DNA of 64,000 nt, taken from positions 62,001 to 126,000 of the forward strand of contig CASDOS010000050.1 of assembly GCA_949282205.1 (NCBI GenBank), given 5' to 3'. The translations under genes were made by a program, and so were the position numbers. Of the stretch, positions 8,016-18,974 are shown one piece after another; position 1 is the stretch's first letter; each line of letters opens with the position of its first letter. The notes below the pieces were generated by a model. It had not been told where the DNA came from. It was given only the letters and a program-made list of their open reading frames with translations, and did no database searches. The DNA comes from an uncultured Alphaproteobacteria bacterium. Lineage in GTDB: Bacteria; Pseudomonadota; Alphaproteobacteria; RF32; CAG-239.

Positions 8016-11000
8016 ATGTTTTCTAAATTTTTTATAGACAGACCTCGTTTTGCTTTGGTTATTTCCATTATTTTAATGATATTAGGCGGTTTGGCTATCA
8101 AGATATTGCCTATTTCACAATTCCCCAATATTACACCACCGCAAGTTACCGTTCAAACTAATTATTTAGGTGCTAATGCTCAAGTTTTAACCGATACAGT
8201 TGCCGTTCCGATTGAAAATCAAATCAACGGCGTCGAAAATATGCTCTACATGTCTTCAACTTCTGATGATAACGGTAGTTACAATCTTACTGTTACTTTT
8301 GATATAGGAACAAATCCTGATATTGCTCAGGTTAAAGTTCAAAATCGTTTGCAACAGGTTAATAGCGAACTTCCCGATGAGGTTATTCAAGATGGACTTG
8401 ATGTATCTACAGAAAATGCTGACATTTTGGCACTTATTGTTTTGCGCTCTCCTAACCACTCTTACGATGATTTATATCTTAGTAATTATGCTTATACGAA
8501 TATCAAAAATCCACTCTCCCGCTTATATGGTATTGGACAAGTTCAGATTTTTGGTCCTCAGTACAGTATGCGAATTTGGCTCGATATTGATAAAATAACT
8601 GCACTCGGACTGAATAGCTCCGATGTTATTCAAGCCGTCCAAGCTCAAAATGTCCAAGCCGCTGTCGGAAGTATCGGTTCTGCTCCCAGCGCTAAAAATT
8701 CAAAACTCGTTTTTACCCTTACCGCGAAAGGCTTACTCAATAGTGTTCAAGATTTTTCGAATATTGTTGTTGCCACTTCTCCAAACGGCGGGGTTACTTA
8801 TCTTAAAGATGTAGCTAAAATTGAGTTAGGAAGAGATTCTTATAACATTAGCTCTAAATATGATAATTCTCCGGCGGTGATTATTGCTCTTAATCAAACC
8901 CCAAACACTAACGCCTTGGAAACAATGAATGATGTACAAGCTGAAATAGAAAAATTGGCGCAGACTTTCCCTGAGGATATGGAAATAAAAATCGCATATG
9001 ACTCTACTGATTACGTTCGCGCTTCTATTGCTGCAATTATTGAAACTCTTTTTATTACCTTTAGTTTGGTGATTCTTGTCACATATCTTTTTTTACAGAA
9101 AATCAAAACAACGCTTATTCCGCTTATTACCATTCCTGTTTCCTTAATTGCAACATTTATTGTCGTCTATATCTTGGGATTTGATATTAATATTTTGACA
9201 TTGTTTGCAATGATTTTAGTCATTGGACTTGTGGTTGACGATGCTATTATTGTTGTTGAACGCGTCCAGTATCTTATGCTTAATGAAAAATTAAACGCCT
9301 ATGATGCGACAGTTAAAGCTATGTCCCAAATCGGTAGCGCCATTATTGCAACAACATTCGTTTTATTGGCTATTTTTGTTCCGGTGGGTTTAATGGTGGG
9401 TATTACCGGAAAAATTTATCAACAATTTGCCGTCGCCATTGCTACTGCCGTTATTTTTTCTGCTTTTAATGCTCTCACTCTCAGTCCGGCTCTTTGCGCC
9501 ATATTCCTAAATAATGAAGATGAAAGTAATAAGCCCTCTTTCTTTAAACTTTTTAACAAAACTCTTGATAAATTTAAAAACCTTTATGTTAAAGTTGTCG
9601 GGTACTTTTCTCGTTACTTAATATTGACCTCATTTATTATTCTTGCAGTTATTGCTATTATATTCGGTGCTTTTAAAATTACCCCAACATCGTTTATTCC
9701 TGAAGAAGACCAGGGTATTATTTTTGCTAATATTCAATTAGATACTACCGCCAGTATTAACCAGACAAATGCCGTCTTGGCCGATATGACTGATAAAATA
9801 CAGCGTATGGAGGGTATTAAATATGTTATTACCGTTGCCGGATATAGCTTACTCGGTGGTGGCGGAGAAAACGTCGCTCTTGGTGTTATTGGTTTGCAAA
9901 ATTGGTCCGAACGCACAACCAAACAACTCTCTATTGAGGGGATTTCCAATACCTTAAGAAATGAATTTCGCTCTTATCCTAATGCTGAACTTAATTTTTT
10001 TGCACCACCATCTGTACCCGGAATTGGGCAAAGTAACGGACTTTCTTTGGAATTAATTGCAACTGATACAAATGCTTCTCCTTTGGAATTAGATAATGCC
10101 TTAAATGAATACCTATACAAACTTAATCAGAATCCTAATCTTGCTTATGCTTTTAGCACGTTTACTGCTGACACTCCGCATTTATACCTAAATATCGACC
10201 GCACAAAACTTCAGTCATATGATGTATCTATTGCTGATTTATACAGTACTCTTCAAGCTAATTTAGGTGCTACATATATTAATAATATTACTTTAAGCGG
10301 ACAAGTTAATCGGGTTATTTTGCAAGCTGATTTTAAATATCGACAAACAATTGATGATGTGAAAAATCTTTATGTAAAAACTAATTCCGGAAAGCTGATT
10401 AAAATCGGTAGTTTTGCCGATATATCTATCGAGCTCGCTCCCAATATCATTTATCGTTATAATCTTTATACGGCTGCCGCTATTACAGCCCAAGCTGCGG
10501 AAGGTGTTAGCAGCGGTCAAGCTATGGATGCTGTTGAACAATTTGCTAAAGATTTTTTGCCTGACGGTTTTGCAATTGATTGGACCGCTCTTTCTCTTCA
10601 AGAAGCCGAAACTCGCGGTCTTGTCGGCGCTTTAATTGCTCTTGCCGTGATTTTTTGCTATTTATTCTTAGTGGCTCTTTACGAAAGCTGGATGTTGGCT
10701 TTTTCGGTTATGTTTTCAACGGTTTTTGCTGTTTTAGGTGCTTTTATCGGTTTACACTTATTTAGTTTACCGCTCAGTATTTACGCACAATTAGGCATTA
10801 TTTTACTTATTGGTTTGGCAGCCAAAAATGCTATCCTTATTGTGGAATTTACTAAAGATTACCGCGAACAAGGAAACAGTATTCTTGAAGCTGCCGAAAA
10901 AGGGGCTGGTGAAAGATTTAGAGCCGTTTTAATGACTGCTTTAACTTTTATTTTGGGAGTTTTCCCGATGGTTATTGCAACCGGTCCCGGGGCAAGCTCG

Positions 11001-11171
11001 CAAATTTCAATAGGTGTTACAGTGTTCTTTGGTATGATTTTAGCTACTTTAGTCGGCATTATCTTTATTCCTTCACTTTTTGCTTTGTTTGAAACTATTA
11101 AAGAATTTTTTTCACGCCATAAACATCCGAAAAATTCTTCATCTTCGCTTGAGGAGAATAATCATGCGTAA
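8016..11171 (+). CDS. RND multidrug efflux transporter, HAE1/AcrB family
   Basis: The product has 1051 residues and is a proton-driven inner-membrane pump of the hydrophobe/amphiphile efflux family. The N-terminus [13 protein letters not shown] is classic. Twelve membrane helices are expected, one at the start, a block at about 340-500, then 540-560 and a block at 870-1030. The proton-relay acidic pair is present in TM4 ([11 protein letters not shown]), as is the TM10 lysine ([13 protein letters not shown]). The two large periplasmic loops have the usual length. The start at 8016 follows TTAGGAG; an upstream in-frame ATG overlaps the adaptor gene and is rejected. The end overlaps the channel gene by 8 bases, so the operon is tightly coupled. 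Confidence 0.95.
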   Translation: MFSKFFIDRPRFALVISIILMILGGLAIKILPISQFPNITPPQVTVQTNYLGANAQVLTDTVAVPIENQINGVENMLYMSSTSDDNGSYNLTVTFDIGTNPDIAQVKVQNRLQQVNSELPDEVIQDGLDVSTENADILALIVLRSPNHSYDDLYLSNYAYTNIKNPLSRLYGIGQVQIFGPQYSMRIWLDIDKITALGLNSSDVIQAVQAQNVQAAVGSIGSAPSAKNSKLVFTLTAKGLLNSVQDFSNIVVATSPNGGVTYLKDVAKIELGRDSYNISSKYDNSPAVIIALNQTPNTNALETMNDVQAEIEKLAQTFPEDMEIKIAYDSTDYVRASIAAIIETLFITFSLVILVTYLFLQKIKTTLIPLITIPVSLIATFIVVYILGFDINILTLFAMILVIGLVVDDAIIVVERVQYLMLNEKLNAYDATVKAMSQIGSAIIATTFVLLAIFVPVGLMVGITGKIYQQFAVAIATAVIFSAFNALTLSPALCAIFLNNEDESNKPSFFKLFNKTLDKFKNLYVKVVGYFSRYLILTSFIILAVIAIIFGAFKITPTSFIPEEDQGIIFANIQLDTTASINQTNAVLADMTDKIQRMEGIKYVITVAGYSLLGGGGENVALGVIGLQNWSERTTKQLSIEGISNTLRNEFRSYPNAELNFFAPPSVPGIGQSNGLSLELIATDTNASPLELDNALNEYLYKLNQNPNLAYAFSTFTADTPHLYLNIDRTKLQSYDVSIADLYSTLQANLGATYINNITLSGQVNRVILQADFKYRQTIDDVKNLYVKTNSGKLIKIGSFADISIELAPNIIYRYNLYTAAAITAQAAEGVSSGQAMDAVEQFAKDFLPDGFAIDWTALSLQEAETRGLVGALIALAVIFCYLFLVALYESWMLAFSVMFSTVFAVLGAFIGLHLFSLPLSIYAQLGIILLIGLAAKNAILIVEFTKDYREQGNSILEAAEKGAGERFRAVLMTALTFILGVFPMVIATGPGASSQISIGVTVFFGMILATLVGIIFIPSLFALFETIKEFFSRHKHPKNSSSSLEENNHA

Positions 11172-12564
11172 GTCTATTTTATTCTTTTTCTTTCTTTTTC
11201 TCCAGGCTTGTCAGGTCGGAAATGATTTCTCTTCCGACTTTCCTTTGTCTGATGATGAAATTAAAAAAAATTTAGACCTATCCAACCATTCTGAGACCAT
11301 TTCTCCTGATTGGTATAAAATTTTTAAAGACAATGTTTTAAATACACTGATTCAATCTGCTTTATCTGATAATTTGAATTTAAAACAGGCAATCCAAAGA
11401 CTGCAACAATCCCGATATTCTTATTTAATCAATTCCACAACAACTCTTCCGCAAATTAACGCTTCCGGTGAATACGAGTTTGGCAAAGCTAGTGATAATC
11501 AAGATTATGCTTATGATATTAATGCTTTTAAAATTGGGCTAGACGCTTCTTGGGAACTTGATATTTGGGGAAAGGGTAAATATATTTCTGAGCAGTATTT
11601 TGAGATTATGCATAATGCACAATATACTCTTGATAATCTTAAAGTATCCATTACCGCTGAAATTGTTGCAAACTACGTCAATTTGCGCGAGGCTCAAGAA
11701 AAATTAAATATCACACAACAAAATTTGTCACTGCAAAAACAAATACTTAACACAGTCACTAACCAATATAAATCAGGAATTGCTGACGACTTAACTCTTA
11801 ACCAAGCCGAATACACGGTTGAGATGACTAAGACATCTATTCCTAATTTAAAATATCAGATCGAAACTTATAAAAACGCTTTAGCTGTTCTTTTAGGTCG
11901 TACTCCAAATGATTTTCCTGTTAATCTTGATGATTGTAAGAAAAATTTGGTCGCTTCCGCTTTTTTATTTGATACAAAAAAATTAAATCAGTTACCTCTT
12001 AGTGTTATTCGCTCTCGCCCCGACATCTTGGCTGCCGAAACAACATTAAAACAACAAAATGCCGCTGTCAATGAGGCTATTACAAACTTATATCCCAGTA
12101 TTTCTTTAACGGCAACATTTGGTTTTATTTCTTCTAGCGGACATTCTCTTTTTAATAAAAACAGTCAAATTTATGGATACACCCCAGGTTTTACTCTTCC
12201 TATATGGAATTGGAAGCAATTATCAAATAATGTCGAATTGCAAAAAAGTATCAACGAGGAATATATCTTAAATTATAACGAAGTTATACTCACTGCTTTG
12301 ACAGAAATTAAAAATGCCATTTCCGGGGTTAAGCAAACATATGAGGCAAATCGTTCTTATAAATCATCCGTAACTAAAATGCGCAATATCTTAAAACTAT
12401 CGCAAACTAAATATAATAATGGACTGATTTCTTTTACAGATGTTACAACAGCTGAGCAAAATTTACTAAATGCTCAACTGAACCTTATTGCAAATAATGC
12501 TGAAATTCTACAAAATATCACCGCTTTTTACAAAGCTGTCGGGGGCGGCTATAATTTTAATTAA
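11164..12564 (+). CDS. Outer-membrane efflux lipoprotein, NodT/OprM (TolC) family
   Basis: The product has 466 residues and is the outer-membrane channel of the RND system. A short signal peptide ends in a lipobox (LQAC), so the mature protein is lipid-anchored. Family motifs include [18 protein letters not shown], the repeated [19 protein letters not shown] helix, WELDIWGKG and the C-terminal repeat [22 protein letters not shown]. The ATG lies within the last codons of the pump gene (GAGGAG upstream). No terminator follows; its stop abuts the stop of the convergent lipoprotein gene with no base between them. Confidence 0.93.
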   Translation: MRKSILFFFFLFLQACQVGNDFSSDFPLSDDEIKKNLDLSNHSETISPDWYKIFKDNVLNTLIQSALSDNLNLKQAIQRLQQSRYSYLINSTTTLPQINASGEYEFGKASDNQDYAYDINAFKIGLDASWELDIWGKGKYISEQYFEIMHNAQYTLDNLKVSITAEIVANYVNLREAQEKLNITQQNLSLQKQILNTVTNQYKSGIADDLTLNQAEYTVEMTKTSIPNLKYQIETYKNALAVLLGRTPNDFPVNLDDCKKNLVASAFLFDTKKLNQLPLSVIRSRPDILAAETTLKQQNAAVNEAITNLYPSISLTATFGFISSSGHSLFNKNSQIYGYTPGFTLPIWNWKQLSNNVELQKSINEEYILNYNEVILTALTEIKNAISGVKQTYEANRSYKSSVTKMRNILKLSQTKYNNGLISFTDVTTAEQNLLNAQLNLIANNAEILQNITAFYKAVGGGYNFN

Positions 12565-13017
12565 TTATGGATATGTACTATCTAACGGGGCATCTTGGTT
12601 GACACTTTGTGGTTTATAAACAAATAGATTTGTCGTTCCCGGAATATCGGTTGTTCTTTCAACATATCCTTTTCTTAGCATACACTTTTGATATTTTCTC
12701 GGACTGGCGTCCGTGTCATCTCTTACCGAATTTACCAATATCGGCATCGCTCCCGGATATGGAACAAAACTTGCCCAAATTCCATGCTCCTTATGCCATT
12801 TTACAACAATATCATAGCGTTGTTCTTCTGTGTAAAACCAGCTTTTAAAATTGGGAAAAAATTTCATTGCTTCGGCTTCTCTCATACATTCAGAGTGATC
12901 TCGTGCAAACTTTCCCCCTCCCGTATTATATCTATCCCAATGAAAAACTACTTGTCCTTCTGTCGTGGTACAAGAACTTAAAAGCATTATTGATAGAAAT
13001 GTATACAGCTTCTTCAT
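12565..13017 (-). CDS. Small predicted lipoprotein, unknown
   Basis: The product has 150 residues. The N-terminus is a lipoprotein signal (lipobox LLSSC, Cys near residue 16) followed by TTTEGQ. The mature part has three further cysteines but no motif I recognise (ARDHSECMREAEAMKFFPNF, KYQKCMLRKGYV). The pattern of a Cys-containing helix, a charged middle and a KCMLRKGY box is typical of small outer-membrane or periplasmic lipoproteins in alphaproteobacteria, in which the last box is often conserved. It lies 2 bases after the FzlA-like gene and may be co-transcribed with it. Confidence 0.75.
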   Translation of the reverse strand: MKKLYTFLSIMLLSSCTTTEGQVVFHWDRYNTGGGKFARDHSECMREAEAMKFFPNFKSWFYTEEQRYDIVVKWHKEHGIWASFVPYPGAMPILVNSVRDDTDASPRKYQKCMLRKGYVERTTDIPGTTNLFVYKPQSVNQDAPLDSTYP

Positions 13018-13019
13018 TA

Positions 13020-13685
13020 TTAAAAATCCAAATTTGCATAATTACTTGATGGTGGTATACCTCGAATATTATCTTTTAGTATTTCCTTAAAACTTGGACG
13101 TGATTTTATCTTAGCGTACCATAATTTCGCATTTTTATATTCATTCCACGGAATATCTCCAAGGTAGTCGACGATTGATAAATGTGCTGCAACTGTTAAA
13201 TCTGCCAAACTTATTTCTTTGCCTGCTAAATAGTTATTTCTGTCTGCTAAGTAATCTATATATTCCATGTGGAATTTTAGATTGTTTAGCCCCGCTTTTA
13301 GTATTTTTGAATTCGGGGCTTGCTTAAATTGAAAGCGTTTAATGATTTTTTCTGCGACAATGTATTTATACACTTCATTATAAAATTTTGTATCAAACCA
13401 ATCCATAATCCGGCGAACTTCCGCTCTTAATATCAAATCTTCTGGTAATAATTTATATTGCGGATTACTTTCTTCCAAATATTCCGTTATCGCATAATTT
13501 CCCGACACAACCTTGCCGTCAAAAACAAGTATGGGTAAATCGCCTCCGGGATTAATCTCTAATATCTCTTGTGATAATTTCCAAGGCTCTTCTTCTTTTA
13601 AAACAAAAAGCATTTTTTTCTCAGCCATTATTAATCTGATTTTTCGTGACTGCGGTGATATGCTGTGATGAACTAAAAGAACCAT
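13020..13685 (-). CDS. Glutathione S-transferase-like protein, FzlA-type
   Basis: The product has 221 residues. A thioredoxin-like N-terminal domain (about 1-80; SPQSRKIRLIMAEKK, then GGDLPILVFDG and the S-G-N-Y-A-I-TEYLE box) precedes an all-helical GST C-terminal domain with the usual ISLADLTVAAHLSIVDYLGD motif. The protein ends in GIPPSSNYANLDF, close to the conserved tail of FzlA, the alphaproteobacterial GST-fold protein that binds FtsZ and is needed for constriction. I therefore favour a division role over detoxification, from recall of the tail pattern rather than an alignment. A general GST is the alternative. Confidence 0.75.
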   Translation of the reverse strand: MVLLVHHSISPQSRKIRLIMAEKKMLFVLKEEEPWKLSQEILEINPGGDLPILVFDGKVVSGNYAITEYLEESNPQYKLLPEDLILRAEVRRIMDWFDTKFYNEVYKYIVAEKIIKRFQFKQAPNSKILKAGLNNLKFHMEYIDYLADRNNYLAGKEISLADLTVAAHLSIVDYLGDIPWNEYKNAKLWYAKIKSRPSFKEILKDNIRGIPPSSNYANLDF

Positions 13686-13742
13686 TTTACCCTTTTCTCC
13701 TTTCGTGTGTATGTTATATTTCTATTTTTCCTTTTGCAAGTA

Positions 13743-14729
13743 TTATTCCACTGTTCCTGTGTCTGCTGTTAAATTTGTTTTTTCGGTTGATGCGTTACCG
13801 TTTTCTGAAGCACTGTCTTCCGGCTGACTTACATTTATATATGTTGGAGGAACTATACCTTTGGTATTTTCTTTATACATTTCCAGCAATTCTGCCATGC
13901 CTTCTTCTTTGGCTTTTGCATATGATGCGCTTTTTAAATATTTTTTTAAATATGTTATTCTCGGATGATTTGCTACTTCCGGCGTTACTCTGAAGAACAT
14001 CGGTATTTTCCAGATAGGCTTATTACTATATGCTACATAATTGTGTATCCCCAATTTATATAATTCAATTTGACTCGGATAATAGCTTGCAACCACATAA
14101 TCTATTTCTCCCGTTAATAATTTTTTATATGCTGTCGGAAAATCTTTTACTTTTTCTATTCCCAAATTCTTAAAATCGTTTAATACAAAACTTGAAAAAT
14201 AATCTTGCTCAATATATGCTCCTTTATAGTTTTTTAATTCTTCCTTAGCTTTTATACTTATTGTCTTTTGTGCTGAGGTTATAATATGTATATTGTTTTC
14301 AAAAAACGACGGATAAATGTATTGATTCTTTGAGTATGGTATGTTTTCATAGTATAATGCAAATAATCCTTGGATATTTTCATCATTTTTCTCAAAGCGT
14401 TCTATGCTTTGTGCATAATTTCTTATCGGATATTTTAAAACAACTACAATATGCTCTTTTTCAGCTAAATCGCTAAATATCTTTTCAAAAACAGAGCCTT
14501 GACGCGCAGATGACCAGGGAAAAATATTCGGATTTGCTAATAATTCTATATCGAAACGATCTTTCCAGTCATATCGGTGAGAAATGCTTGTGTATCGAGG
14601 TTCACTGTAACCATTTTCTTCCCAGCCAATCATTCTTATTATATTGTTCTTTATATTATTTTCGGCAGCTTCGATTTTTATGCAAAGCAGCATCAAAATT
14701 GCTAAGGATATACAGAATGTTTTTTTCAT
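13743..14729 (-). CDS. Periplasmic solute-binding-type protein
   Basis: The product has 328 residues. A cleavable signal peptide (about 1-21, ending IEA-AEN) precedes a domain that fits the type 2 periplasmic binding fold of amino-acid ABC receptors and related proteins. It has a lobe 1 beginning IIRMIGWEENGYSEP, a hinge region near KAKEELKNYKGAYIEQ and a KKLLTGEIDYVVASYYPSQ box similar to the 'xGxxDxxxxx' motif of these receptors. No ABC permease or ATPase is nearby, so it may be an orphan receptor or have another ligand-sensing role. The tail (about 300-328) is Ser/Thr/Glu-rich and disordered. A GGGGGAAAT site precedes the ATG. Confidence 0.7.
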   Translation of the reverse strand: MKKTFCISLAILMLLCIKIEAAENNIKNNIIRMIGWEENGYSEPRYTSISHRYDWKDRFDIELLANPNIFPWSSARQGSVFEKIFSDLAEKEHIVVVLKYPIRNYAQSIERFEKNDENIQGLFALYYENIPYSKNQYIYPSFFENNIHIITSAQKTISIKAKEELKNYKGAYIEQDYFSSFVLNDFKNLGIEKVKDFPTAYKKLLTGEIDYVVASYYPSQIELYKLGIHNYVAYSNKPIWKIPMFFRVTPEVANHPRITYLKKYLKSASYAKAKEEGMAELLEMYKENTKGIVPPTYINVSQPEDSASENGNASTEKTNLTADTGTVE

Positions 14730-14854
14730 ATTTCCCCCATTGTTAAAAAGAATCTTTGATTGTTTAAACTATAATGTTATTATGTTAAAAAATAATTTAT
14801 CGGATTTGTTTTGTTTGGCTTAAATTTGTTTTATCTTTTTTAGAAGGTGATTGA

Positions 14855-15661
14855 TTGACTGATAATTCTGATTTAATTTATCAAAATTTATTCTTAACGA
14901 ATGCTATTTCTCGAAATATCTCTATTGTTATTTCCGGTGCGGAAAGAATCGGTTCTTCTTGGTGTGCTCTTTGTTTGGCTCACGCTCTTAATCTTGAGAA
15001 AAAAAGAGTTTTGTTAGTTGATGGAAATGGTAAATTTTCAAATATTACTTCTTACCTTATTTTGCAAGAAACGAAAATTATTGAAGAGTATATCTTGGGA
15101 AAGAAAACTCTTAATCAACTTACTATTCCTTATAAAAATAAAAATTTTCATATTCTTACAGCTCAACAAGGTAATAACTATCTTTCCGAATTACCTTTAG
15201 GGCGTGTTCAAATTTTTGCTGAAGATTTACAAATCCTTTCCGAAAATTATGACTGCACTATTATTGATATCGGAACTGAATTGGATAGTAAAAATTTGAG
15301 CCTTTGTCAAATTGCTGATAATATCTTAATTATGTCTTCTGAAAATAATGCTGATTTAATTAAAACCTTTGATCTGATTAAATTTCTTAACGGCACAAAT
15401 ATCGATGCTAATTATAATTTAATAATTAATAGAGTAAACTCTTTTGAAGATGGTTATAAAAGCTATGAAAAACTTAGTAAGGCTTCTGACAGAATAGCTT
15501 TAAAATGTCCGGAATTATTGGGAAGTATTCGTATTGATACCAGAATCCGTGATGCTATCCGAAATAAAGAATTATTATTAACTCGCTATCCGACATCCGA
15601 AGCTGCTTTGGATATTTGTCATATCGCTAAGAAATTGTATCAGGGGATTTTATATGAATAA
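14855..15661 (+). CDS. MinD/ParA-like protein with degenerate Walker A
   Basis: The product has 268 residues from a TTG codon preceded by AGAAGGTGA. The overall fold is that of SIMIBI-class ATPases (ParA, MinD, FlhG/FleN): a first strand IVISG, LVDGNG after the second strand, and CTIIDIG in the Walker A' position. However, the P-loop reads SGAERIGSSW, where a ParA would read SGKGGVGKTT, so both the signature lysine and the phosphate-binding lysine are lost. It is probably a non-hydrolysing or nucleotide-free paralogue. The gene overlaps the following DnaJ gene by 8 bases, suggesting one functional unit. A flagellar or polar positioning regulator is possible, but no flagellar gene is in view. 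Confidence 0.75.
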   Translation: MTDNSDLIYQNLFLTNAISRNISIVISGAERIGSSWCALCLAHALNLEKKRVLLVDGNGKFSNITSYLILQETKIIEEYILGKKTLNQLTIPYKNKNFHILTAQQGNNYLSELPLGRVQIFAEDLQILSENYDCTIIDIGTELDSKNLSLCQIADNILIMSSENNADLIKTFDLIKFLNGTNIDANYNLIINRVNSFEDGYKSYEKLSKASDRIALKCPELLGSIRIDTRIRDAIRNKELLLTRYPTSEAALDICHIAKKLYQGILYE

Positions 15662-16802
15662 AAAAAGTAAATATGATAGTTTGGGATATTATCAAATATT
15701 GGATGTTTCTTTTTCTTCTTCTGATGATGAAATTAGGCAGAAGTATCGTGATTTGGCTAAATTTTGGCACCCAGATCATAATACTGATCCGAAGTCCGTT
15801 GATATGTTTCAGAAAATTTCTGTCGCTTATGATGTTCTAAAAGATCCTAAGCTAAAATTGAAATATACACTGCTTTCTATAATTTATAATTCTCAAAATT
15901 TTCCCGATATTAATGCTCTTTGTACTTTGAAAAATATGCATGGTCAAGAAGACCTAAATTTACGAGCCCTACATCTTATTGAAATTACCGGCAAAATTCT
16001 CACTCACTCGAAAATTGATAAGATTTATTACTGTAATCCTTATGAGGCTAATAATGTGGTTAAACAAATTACAAAACATAATTGGCTTTATGGCTTTTGG
16101 GGAATTAGTGCCTTTTTCTTAAATTTTATGGCTCTGTTTCATAATTTTTTTGCGCTTAATAATAAAAAAGAAAATCTTTTTCTTTGTATTCATAATGCTC
16201 TCGCTTTTGAAAGTGACGGTAAATATCAGGAGGCGTTAACTTTTGCCTTGCAAGCTAGGGATTTTGCCAATAATGAAGATCTTTCTTTTATCAATCTTTA
16301 TATTCAACAACTAAGCAATTATTCTCCTTTACACATCAAAAAATGGAATTTTGCTAAACTTAAAAGAATTCAGTTACTTTATCCTTGCTTATTAATATTA
16401 CTTATTTCGCTTGTTTGTGGTGGATTATACTTGAAAAAATATGAAGATATTCAAAAAAATTCTGTTAGTGTAAAAGAAATTGTTGTCTTTAAAGACGGAC
16501 GCAAAGCCTTTAGTGATGTTGCTGTTGCCAGAATTTTTGATATTCCTGTTAATGTTCATGACACACAAAAACTCTATCATGTTATACAGACAACTAATGC
16601 TATGCACGGCGCAGATATTAGTTTTGATGTCTATGGAACTATTGAGCAAGGAACTACTGTTAGACTTACCGGGTATTCTTCTGATAAAAAGTGGTCTCGG
16701 GTTATGTTCGATAACGGCGAAATGGCTTTTATCGAATCTGATAAATTGCAGCAGGGAATCGGAAAAGAAATTCCTCTATGGAGTAAAATTTATAAAGAAT
16801 AA
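15654..16802 (+). CDS. DnaJ-domain membrane protein with C-terminal SH3-like domain
   Basis: The product has 382 residues. A J domain (about 1-70; GYYQILDVSFSSSDDEI, HPD motif in FWHPDHN) should stimulate a DnaK-type chaperone. A middle region has one hydrophobic patch (about 145-165) and TPR-like helices. A single membrane helix lies near 245-265 (LLILLISLVCGGLYL), and an SH3-like tail follows (GTTVRLTGYSSDKKWSRVMF). With the J domain and helix on the cytoplasmic side, the SH3-like part would be periplasmic; such domains often bind peptidoglycan. It overlaps the pseudo-ParA gene by 8 bases and lies 22 bases before tgt. It is not the general DnaJ, as the G/F and zinc-finger regions are absent. 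Confidence 0.8.
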   Translation: MNKKSKYDSLGYYQILDVSFSSSDDEIRQKYRDLAKFWHPDHNTDPKSVDMFQKISVAYDVLKDPKLKLKYTLLSIIYNSQNFPDINALCTLKNMHGQEDLNLRALHLIEITGKILTHSKIDKIYYCNPYEANNVVKQITKHNWLYGFWGISAFFLNFMALFHNFFALNNKKENLFLCIHNALAFESDGKYQEALTFALQARDFANNEDLSFINLYIQQLSNYSPLHIKKWNFAKLKRIQLLYPCLLILLISLVCGGLYLKKYEDIQKNSVSVKEIVVFKDGRKAFSDVAVARIFDIPVNVHDTQKLYHVIQTTNAMHGADISFDVYGTIEQGTTVRLTGYSSDKKWSRVMFDNGEMAFIESDKLQQGIGKEIPLWSKIYKE

Positions 16803-16821
16803 AAAAATAACAAAGGATTAA

Positions 16822-17952
<1,131 letters not shown>

Positions 17953-17980
17953 TTATTAAATTGATTCGGGAGTGTGTATT

Positions 17981-18934
17981 ATGGTTGCAAAAAAAAATAG
18001 TCATAAAAATGATGATTTGCTTTCGGCTTTTTTAAAAGAAAATAAAAAAGACGGTATCAGAGTTTTTGTTGCCGGCGGTTCTCGAGGAGGACATAATCCT
18101 GTTTATGTCAAAGAAGCCTATACTCTCGGTAAAAAAATTGTTGAAATGGGGTTTAAACTTGATTTCGGCTTATCTAATGCCGGTATTATGGGGGCTGTGG
18201 CTAAAGGTGTTATGGATGCATGGAATGAAAAACAACATTCTTCAAATCCAGATTTTCCAATTCAGGGAATTACTACCGAAGAATATTATAAACTTTATGA
18301 CTCTGACGATACTATGCTCAAACATATTAACGTTATTTTTGCAAAAACATTGGAGGAGAGAAAGCGCCGCTTGTTAAACGCCGATTTTGTTGTGTTTGCG
18401 CCGGGGGGAGTCGGAACTTTGGATGAGTTGGCTTACGATTGCGTGGCTATGCAAGATGGTCTTTTGCAAAAAAAGCCTTTTATCCTTTATAATATTAGTG
18501 GCTTTTTTCATCATTTGCTCGAATTCTTAAAAGCTATTTCAAATAAGGGATTTTCCGATCCTGTCCCCTTTGTTGTGGTGGATAATGATTTTGAGCTCGA
18601 AGTTGCTTTTAGCTTGCTGAAAAATCGTTACTATAAGTGTGAAGATACTAATGGGGTTTATGATAATACTCGCCAATTAGTTTATGAGCTTCCTTATTTT
18701 ATTCAGCAACGTCTTAAAACCGGTAGAGATGTTGTTGATATTATTCGCGAAGTTTGCAGTATTCGTGGATTAGGTAATGATGAGGAAAAAAATGCTCTTG
18801 ATAATGATATTGAAACAGCTTATCTGGAAAAAGAGATTGAACGTATGTATGATCGTTTGGCTAAAACTGGGCGGGACACTTCCGTTGTTAGCTATAAACT
18901 CTCTCGCCTTAAAAGAAGACAGGGGAAATTATAA
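17981..18934 (+). CDS. LOG family protein (possible nucleoside 5'-monophosphate phosphoribohydrolase)
   Basis: The product has 317 residues. It has a Rossmann-like LOG/TIGR00730 fold, with GSRGGHNPVYVKEAYTLG near residue 30, LSNAGIMGAVAKGV, and the signature PGGVGTLDELAYD near residue 140. Members cleave the base from cytokinin- or purine-type nucleoside monophosphates; many are annotated as lysine decarboxylases, which is obsolete. The C-terminal tail (from about 260) is a charged helical extension longer than in typical LOG proteins. The start at 17981 follows CGGGAG; a GTG at 17972 is possible but less well placed. It is likely co-transcribed with tgt. Confidence 0.85.
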   Translation: MVAKKNSHKNDDLLSAFLKENKKDGIRVFVAGGSRGGHNPVYVKEAYTLGKKIVEMGFKLDFGLSNAGIMGAVAKGVMDAWNEKQHSSNPDFPIQGITTEEYYKLYDSDDTMLKHINVIFAKTLEERKRRLLNADFVVFAPGGVGTLDELAYDCVAMQDGLLQKKPFILYNISGFFHHLLEFLKAISNKGFSDPVPFVVVDNDFELEVAFSLLKNRYYKCEDTNGVYDNTRQLVYELPYFIQQRLKTGRDVVDIIREVCSIRGLGNDEEKNALDNDIETAYLEKEIERMYDRLAKTGRDTSVVSYKLSRLKRRQGKL

Positions 18935-18974
18935 ATTCAATATACTCATTACAACTTTTGCTAAATAGCCCTTC

